64,000 bases of DNA from Promerops cafer (Eukaryota; Chordata; Aves; Passeriformes; Nectariniidae). Below the pieces are notes generated by a model. The model was not told where the DNA came from. It searched no databases and was given only the letters and a program-made list of their open reading frames with translations. Shown piece by piece: positions 60,001 to 64,000 of this stretch. Location: contig VZSE01012476.1 of assembly GCA_013398275.1 (NCBI GenBank), forward strand, positions 2,380,644 to 2,444,643, written 5' to 3'. Both the position numbers and the translations under genes were made by a program. Within the stretch, counting starts at the first letter, position 1, and each line of letters starts with the position of its first letter.

Positions 60001-63000
60001 GAGGAGTGGATACCTTCATTATTTTGAATTTTTCAGTGCTTGTGATAGCAAGACAATTGCTTATGTCCCCTCAGACTTAAGGGGTTTTTTTACATCTGGT
60101 TATTGCATACTTTTCTATTTCACTGCTGAGGCTCAAATCTTGTTCTGGTAAGATCATAGAAAATGATCAACAACAGGTTGAGCAACTGCTGATCCTATTG
60201 CATTGTGGCAGCAATATATTAAAATTGCTGATTCAGTATTTTACAAGTAAGAATGTTTTATTCTGTCTTTCTGGAGAGATTTCAACAATTAACAATCAAA
60301 TTAAACCATGCACCTCTCACTAGAATTCCAAACTCTTGATGTTGAATGCCCAAAATATGCATTCACAAGTCCTAAGTGACAGTGTATTACACTTTTGGAG
60401 GTTTTAGCTCAATACAAAAGCAGCCAAATGTTGTATTTGGATATGAAGCATTTTAAGCACAGGAGAATTTTTTACCCAGAAATAACGCAAGGAAATGAAC
60501 AGTGAAAGAACTTTGCAGAACTGATGGTGACTGCACTAATTTACATTCTTCAAATGCACAATAGATCAGTGGTTTTCCCTTATTGATGCTGCAGGTGTGC
60601 TACACCATGACTGATGAATGTACTTGTCTCTGATGTCATGGATATTTCCAAACAAACTTTTTGAGTTAAACACAGTGCCTTGTAAAATATTTGTGAAAGT
60701 ATTTTACAATTAAATCTCCCTGCTGGTAAAAGCTGGGTTATAAATCAATTTGGTCTTTAAAAATTACTAGATTATTGTGAATGGTTTAGTGAGGATGTTT
60801 AAAACAGTCAAATCATCAGCTTGTTTTGATGAATATTGGATAGTGGATAACAAAAAAAGCACTGTGCCTTCAGAGTGCTTTTCTACCTCTGGTGGCTTTG
60901 TCAGATTTTATTGCAGAAATAGAAAAGGTCAAAGAACATATCTGAATATGAGGAATCCCATATTTACAGTGTAGTTTGTGAGGCTGCTCTCAATTAAGTT
61001 ATCTATCTGTATGAACAAAAAACTTTGTGATTAATTCAAATTAAATAAGTTAAAACACATTTCTTTATAATTAAGTAAATATTCATCACTGTTATTACTG
61101 GGGCCAAGAGATTTGTAAACTGAGCTAACATTGTTCTATTCATCTGTAGAAAGAAAAGTACCATACTCATCTAGCTGTCTTGTACTTGGAGGCAATACTT
61201 CAGCTAAAATCTGTGACCACAGATAATTGTACAGAAACAACTGAACTGCTGTTGAAACTTCGCAGTCTGCTTCAGAAATCTGATCTTTATAGAATTCGCT
61301 TTATTTTAGGTAGGTTGGATGTTGTCTGTTATAAATGCTGTATGTGATTTCCAGCTGGACACAAAATAATAGTCCTTTCAAGGATAGAAAACTAAAAGAT
61401 CTAAGGTTTCTGTGTGTGTGTGTTTGATAGGCTGTATTTCTAACAGACACAGGTTAATTTAGAAAGCATATGTGTTGGTGTCCTTGGTCTCCATAGCTCC
61501 AATGGTATGTTTGCCACTGCACCAGAGACAAAATACCAATTGGCCAGAACAAATATCTGCATACAATTTTCTTAATAGTCACCTTCTTTTTAATGATGAG
61601 CGTGGAACTTTTGCATGACTTGACATGACAACCTTCTGCAAATGAAAGACCTACAACTTTATTTTTTTAAGCAGCCTGCTTCTAGTGAATGGAAGTGAAA
61701 CTTCGAGGAATCTAATTGCCAAGGACTTGTTTGTTACCCATAACCCTGAAACTCACTCTGGGGTTCATATTAAATAAAAATATGAGCATCTTTTAAAGTG
61801 AAAAGTGCAACATACATGTTACTGTTGGTATAAGGCAAGCAACAGTTGAGCTTGGTCGATGCTTATAATGGTTAATTTTTAATGTTTCATCCACTAGAAT
61901 TCAAACATACGGTGCAATTAAGTAAGCCAAGTGTTTAAATCTTCTCTGGTATGGAGGATTATGGCTGAAGAATGATGGAATAGTGGATGAAAGGGAAGTG
62001 ACTTGTTATTGAACTGAAAGACATGAAATGATTTTTTGAAATTCAGTGGGAAAAGATCCAGTGTGTGTGGAAATAAAAGTTGCTGAGTAGCAACTATAAC
62101 AATTTACTAAACTAAAAAGTTTAATGTTTTCTTTGCCTTTTCAGGCAGCAAAATGTTATATGATGAATATCGTACAAATAGAGCAGAGTCATTGAAACTC
62201 TTGTTCTTTTTCATCTTTTAGTCAGTTTTTAAACAAATTTTTCAGGGCAAGAGTTACAAAATGGATTATTATTCTGAAATCCATGTACTCCAAAATAAAG
62301 GATTTCTTACATGACAATTTTTACGTTACATGAAAGTGAGATCAGTGCAAGCTAGTGTGTTCCTCCCTGATAACTAAAACATTTTGGTGAGAAAAACATT
62401 CTATTTCCATGCATTTTACATAGGCCTACGCCAAATCTTTATCACCTTTACAGCATTAGATTATTTTCTACTTTATTTTGAAATGCCAGATGAATTTGCC
62501 ATTCTACCTGCCTATTGCTGTCATTTAAACTTTAAACTGGATTAAGGGTTTGTAGTGTCCTTTTCTTAAAGGGAAGTACTATTTGATTTTTATTTTCTTT
62601 TATGGATTTTATTCCGTGACTGCCTATAATATTGGGAGAAGCAGAGGTTAAAAGTATTGCAGCTTTATCTTACAGTTTATTGTACATAGTAGCAGTGTCT
62701 GCTAGATTTTAAAAGGTGACAGTGGTTTATCACCTATTATTTAGTAATTTCTTTGTCCCATACTTTGTGGTGCTCTTTTCTTAGAGATGTGTTTCCATAC
62801 ATCTGACCATTCCTGTACTTACAAGCATCTGCCTTCTCTATAGTTGCACTGACTGGGAGAGGGAGCAGTTGTCTCCTCCACTGAGCAAATATTGCCTTGT
62901 TTCTCATTAAACAGACAAAATCCAGGGCACAGACCTTCATATGGAAAGTGCAATTTTATATGGGAAACTAGAAGAACACGAGAAGGCTTTGCATATCCTT

Positions 63001-64000
63001 GTCCATGAGTTGAAGGACTTCCATGCTGCTGAAGAATACTGTATGTGGAACTCTGAGAACAGAGACTTGCAGTACAGGCGGAGGCTTTTCCATATGCTGC
63101 TGTCAGTGTATTTAACTCCAGGCCCTTCGGATTGTGCGCTCGTCATGGCTGCTGTGGATCTCTTGAATAACCACGCTGGGGAATTTGATGCAGGTCTAGT
63201 TTTGCAGGTGGTGCCTGACAGCTGGTCAGTGCAGCTCCTCTCCCCATTCCTGGCTGGAGCAGTGAGACAAAGCATTCACACAAAAAGAATGACTCAGGTG
63301 GCACTTGGGTTAGCACAAGCTGAAAACTTAATCTACAAGCACGAGAAGGTAGGTTACTGGGGTGTTTTTAAATAAAAGCACTTTGAAGCTTTACAGTTGA
63401 GTCCTTTGATATAAAGTAATCAAAAGAAGTTTGAAGAATTAATACAAAAGCTGTCTTCATGTCTTTGGCATTTATTAGGGTTTTTTTTGCCATGACCACT
63501 AGATTCAATATTAATTGTATGTTTTCTCTGTAAAACAAAAAAGAAAGTAGGGGCCTTGAAATAACAATAATCTTAGTGAGCTTCTGGGCTGAATATGAAG
63601 TGAGTCTGGGATTTGCAGATTAACAAAGTTCTTGCAGAAACTTGAATAAGTGTGAGCTAGCATTTCTTTCACTAGGAGGGAATGTCAGAATTTCCAGTTC
63701 AATTTTTTTAGTGTCACCTGTCAAAATTTGTTAAAAATGTGATCCAGGACTTAGTATTAATTGAAGATTGTTAGTAGATTTTGTTAATGGTAAATTCAGT
63801 TGTGAAGCTTTCTTCTATTCCTAGCTAGGACAGTGTTACTTAGAGTTCACAGCAGATTCTTAAAATTGTTTTTGTTGTATCCATTTGCTACAGTTGCAAT
63901 TATGCTCCATCATTTCCCTTCCTTTATTGTTAGATTCACATTTGGAATTTTTCTCCCTCTCTCTTTAGGTCAAACAAAAAGGAGCCCCAATTCTTCTTTC
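35376..64000 (+). CDS. TGFBRAP1: Transforming growth factor beta receptor-associated protein 1 (11 coding exons visible, 3' end outside window)
   Basis: Vps3-type subunit of the CORVET complex, which tethers early endosomes through Rab5; it was first described as a TGF-beta receptor and SMAD4 binding chaperone. Exons are 35376-36060, 42905-43099, 44051-44205, 49776-49858, 55527-55868, 57224-57281, 58582-58725, 59691-59837, 61150-61309, 62915-63348 and 63969 onward, all GT-AG with matching phases. About 811 codons are visible; human has 860, so only the last ~50 residues, with the C-terminal zinc-binding CQIC motif, should be missing. The N-terminal CNH (citron homology) domain spans about 23-296. 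The alpha-helical Vps39-type and clathrin-heavy-chain-repeat region runs from about 450 to 730. The start MSVKAFKLVSAVERE matches human MMSIKAFTLVSAVERE. Confidence 0.97.
38900..39899 (+). mobile_element. Possible 5' part of the same CR1 remnant
   Basis: GA-rich sequence, unlike the AT-rich intron around it, with phrases such as GGAAGAACATCCTGAGGAGG that look repeat-derived and continue directly into the recognisable CR1 reverse transcriptase. No diagnostic motif was found, so this is inference from position and composition. Confidence 0.4.
39900..40980 (+). mobile_element. Old, heavily mutated CR1-type LINE ORF2 remnant
   Basis: Translated pieces follow the CR1 reverse transcriptase in order but in shifting frames. 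There is an AEDWRKTN-like region near 40440, a Phe-x-x-Gly-x-x-Thr-x-x-Gln/Pro-type segment near 40610, and then FSKAL (from DFSKAFD) near 40696. Further on come LRWIESLAERFVVSRVQC near 40773 and FADDAKYF (the FADDTKL active-site block) near 40935. Frameshifts and stops are frequent. It is much older than the other copies and probably extends upstream to about 38900, where the match is weaker. Confidence 0.8.
42905..43099 (+). CDS. TGFBRAP1: TGFBRAP1 coding exon 2 (codons 229-294)
   Basis: The acceptor CTCCTTGTAG precedes GCATGTTTG. It encodes the last part of the CNH domain: GMFATVDGISQRAPVHWSE and LDDEFITVHSMLDQQQKQTL, essentially human. It ends at GACTTTGAAG with a GTATTA donor (195 bases, phase 1). 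Confidence 0.96.
43100..44050. other. TGFBRAP1 intron after coding exon 2
   Basis: About 950 bases of AT-rich sequence; nothing recognised. Confidence 0.85.
44051..44205 (+). CDS. TGFBRAP1: TGFBRAP1 coding exon 3 (codons 294-345)
   Basis: The acceptor TTCTGTCCAG precedes GAAAGGTG. It encodes GVYILVPLPLEKQIQDLLAS and RVEEALVLAKGARRNIPKEK, matching human almost residue for residue. It ends at CAG with a GTTTGT donor, phase 0. Confidence 0.96.
44206..49775. other. TGFBRAP1 intron after coding exon 3
   Basis: 5.6 kb, AT-rich. It contains a short alternating TA/TG run near 46600-46620 and an A run near 49219-49228. No exon or named repeat recognised. Confidence 0.75.
49776..49858 (+). CDS. TGFBRAP1: TGFBRAP1 coding exon 4 (codons 346-373)
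   Basis: The acceptor TTTTTTATAG precedes GTAATGTAC. It encodes VMYKRILQQAGFIQFAQLQF and LEAKELF, then two bases of the arginine codon before a GTAATT donor. At 83 bases it is too short for an open-frame scan and was found by protein similarity. Confidence 0.95.
49859..55526. other. TGFBRAP1 intron after coding exon 4
   Basis: 5.7 kb. The stretches around 50640-51300 and 52690-53220 are less AT-rich than the rest and may be decayed repeats, but I cannot name a family. The rest shows only homopolymer runs. Confidence 0.7.
55527..55868 (+). CDS. TGFBRAP1: TGFBRAP1 coding exon 5 (codons 373-487)
   Basis: The acceptor TAATTGCAG precedes AAGCGGCCAG, completing the arginine codon. It encodes SGQLDVRELISLYPFLLPTS, NQLTQGDQEKM, FLMSYLNEVRSTEVANGYKE and LLTDSAAWLEKHK, the start of the Vps39-type helical domain. 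It ends at CACAAAAA with a GTAAGT donor, phase 2. Confidence 0.96.
57224..57281 (+). CDS. TGFBRAP1: TGFBRAP1 coding exon 6 (codons 487-506)
   Basis: The acceptor CTTTACAG precedes GTATTTTGC. This 58-base exon encodes YFALGLLYHYNGQDAAALQ (human YFALGLLYHYNNQDAAAVQ) and ends at a GTTAGA donor, phase 0. Confidence 0.95.
58582..58725 (+). CDS. TGFBRAP1: TGFBRAP1 coding exon 7 (codons 507-554)
   Basis: The acceptor TTTGTTGCAG precedes TTATGGGTG. It encodes LWVKIVDGDIQDSTRSDLYE and YIVDFLTFCSDQELVWKYSE, 48 codons in phase 0, ending at GAAGAG with a GTTTGT donor. Confidence 0.96.
59691..59837 (+). CDS. TGFBRAP1: TGFBRAP1 coding exon 8 (codons 555-603)
   Basis: The acceptor CTCTTTCTAG precedes GTTGGCGTAC. 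It encodes VGVQIFTKRPLEEQEKNNIN and KYPKARVKYLEHLVLERK, 49 codons in phase 0, ending at ATACAG with a GTGAGT donor. It lies at the start of the clathrin-heavy-chain-like repeat. Confidence 0.96.
61150..61309 (+). CDS. TGFBRAP1: TGFBRAP1 coding exon 9 (codons 604-657)
   Basis: The acceptor CATCTGTAG precedes AAAGAAAAG. It encodes KEKYHTHLAVLYLEAILQL, a variable linker (VTTDNCTETTELL) and KLRSLLQKSDLYRIRFIL, ending one base into the next codon at a GTAGGT donor (160 bases). The linker differs most from human, where it is alanine/serine-rich. Confidence 0.94.
62915..63348 (+). CDS. TGFBRAP1: TGFBRAP1 coding exon 10 (codons 657-801)
   Basis: The acceptor CATTAAACAG precedes ACAAAATCC. It encodes MESAILYGKLEEHEKALHIL (ATG at 62941 is internal), AAVDLLNNHAGEFDAGLVLQ and QVALGLAQAENLIYKHEK. 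It ends at GAGAAG with a GTAGGT donor, phase 0, and completes the clathrin-repeat region. Confidence 0.95.
63969..64000 (+). CDS. TGFBRAP1: TGFBRAP1 coding exon 11, start only (cut by window end)
   Basis: The acceptor CTCTCTTTAG precedes GTCAAACAAAAAGG. The visible codons read VKQKGAPILLS, aligning with human MKLKGSSIQLSDKKLCQICQ. The rest, including the CxxC zinc motif and the stop codon, lies beyond the window. Confidence 0.85.

Larger units (their letters stand above)
55869..63968. other. TGFBRAP1 introns between coding exons 5 and 11
   Basis: Introns at 55869-57223, 57282-58581, 58726-59690, 59838-61149, 61310-62914 and 63349-63968. All are AT-rich, 0.6-1.6 kb, with no exon, RNA gene or nameable repeat seen. 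Confidence 0.8.

Noticed and set aside
1..64000. CRISPR arrays, tRNA, rRNA or known microRNA genes
   Set aside because: No regularly spaced repeats, no cloverleaf with T-loop box sequences and no recognised hairpin gene were seen on either strand.

Overview
This window looks like a piece of a bird chromosome. It carries intron-containing vertebrate genes with GT-AG splice sites and two GC-rich CpG-island promoters. Its repeats are mostly truncated CR1 LINE copies ending in ATTCTATG-like tails, the typical avian (more broadly sauropsid) retrotransposon. No bacterial, phage or CRISPR features are present. The species cannot be fixed from sequence alone.

Three protein-coding genes can be read exon by exon, in the order FHL2 - C2orf49 (ashwin) - TGFBRAP1, which matches human 2q12 as I know it. 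(1) FHL2, + strand: five coding exons (4241-17515) give a complete 279-residue four-and-a-half LIM protein, with a poly(A) signal at 18211. (2) Ashwin, - strand: four coding exons (28809 down to 21766) give a complete 244-residue protein, with a probable distal poly(A) signal near 20300. (3) TGFBRAP1, + strand: a CpG-island promoter partly hidden in an assembly gap (32251-32523), then a coding region from 35376. Eleven coding exons are visible, the last cut by the window end; about 811 codons of an expected ~860 are present.

Layout: 1-4216 is non-coding sequence upstream of the FHL2 start exon. 4217-18235 is FHL2. 18.2-20.3 kb is a short tail-to-tail intergenic gap with one CR1 fragment. 20.3-28.8 kb is ashwin. 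28.8-32.5 kb is a divergent (head-to-head) intergenic region with the ashwin CpG island, a long CR1 copy, a suspicious 234/238-bp tandem duplication joined by a single N, an LTR-like unclassified stretch and the gap. 32.5-64.0 kb is TGFBRAP1, whose second visible intron holds an old, heavily mutated CR1 ORF2 region.

The genes work in different processes: FHL2 is a LIM-only cofactor, ashwin belongs to the nuclear tRNA-ligase complex, and TGFBRAP1 is the Vps3-like subunit of the CORVET endosomal tether. There is no operon-like relationship. I found no convincing new biological system. The best items to check are assembly-related (the duplication, the promoter gap, a G20 run), plus a minisatellite in the ashwin promoter, inverted CR1 pairs inside introns, and an unusually long open frame antisense to the ashwin 3' UTR.
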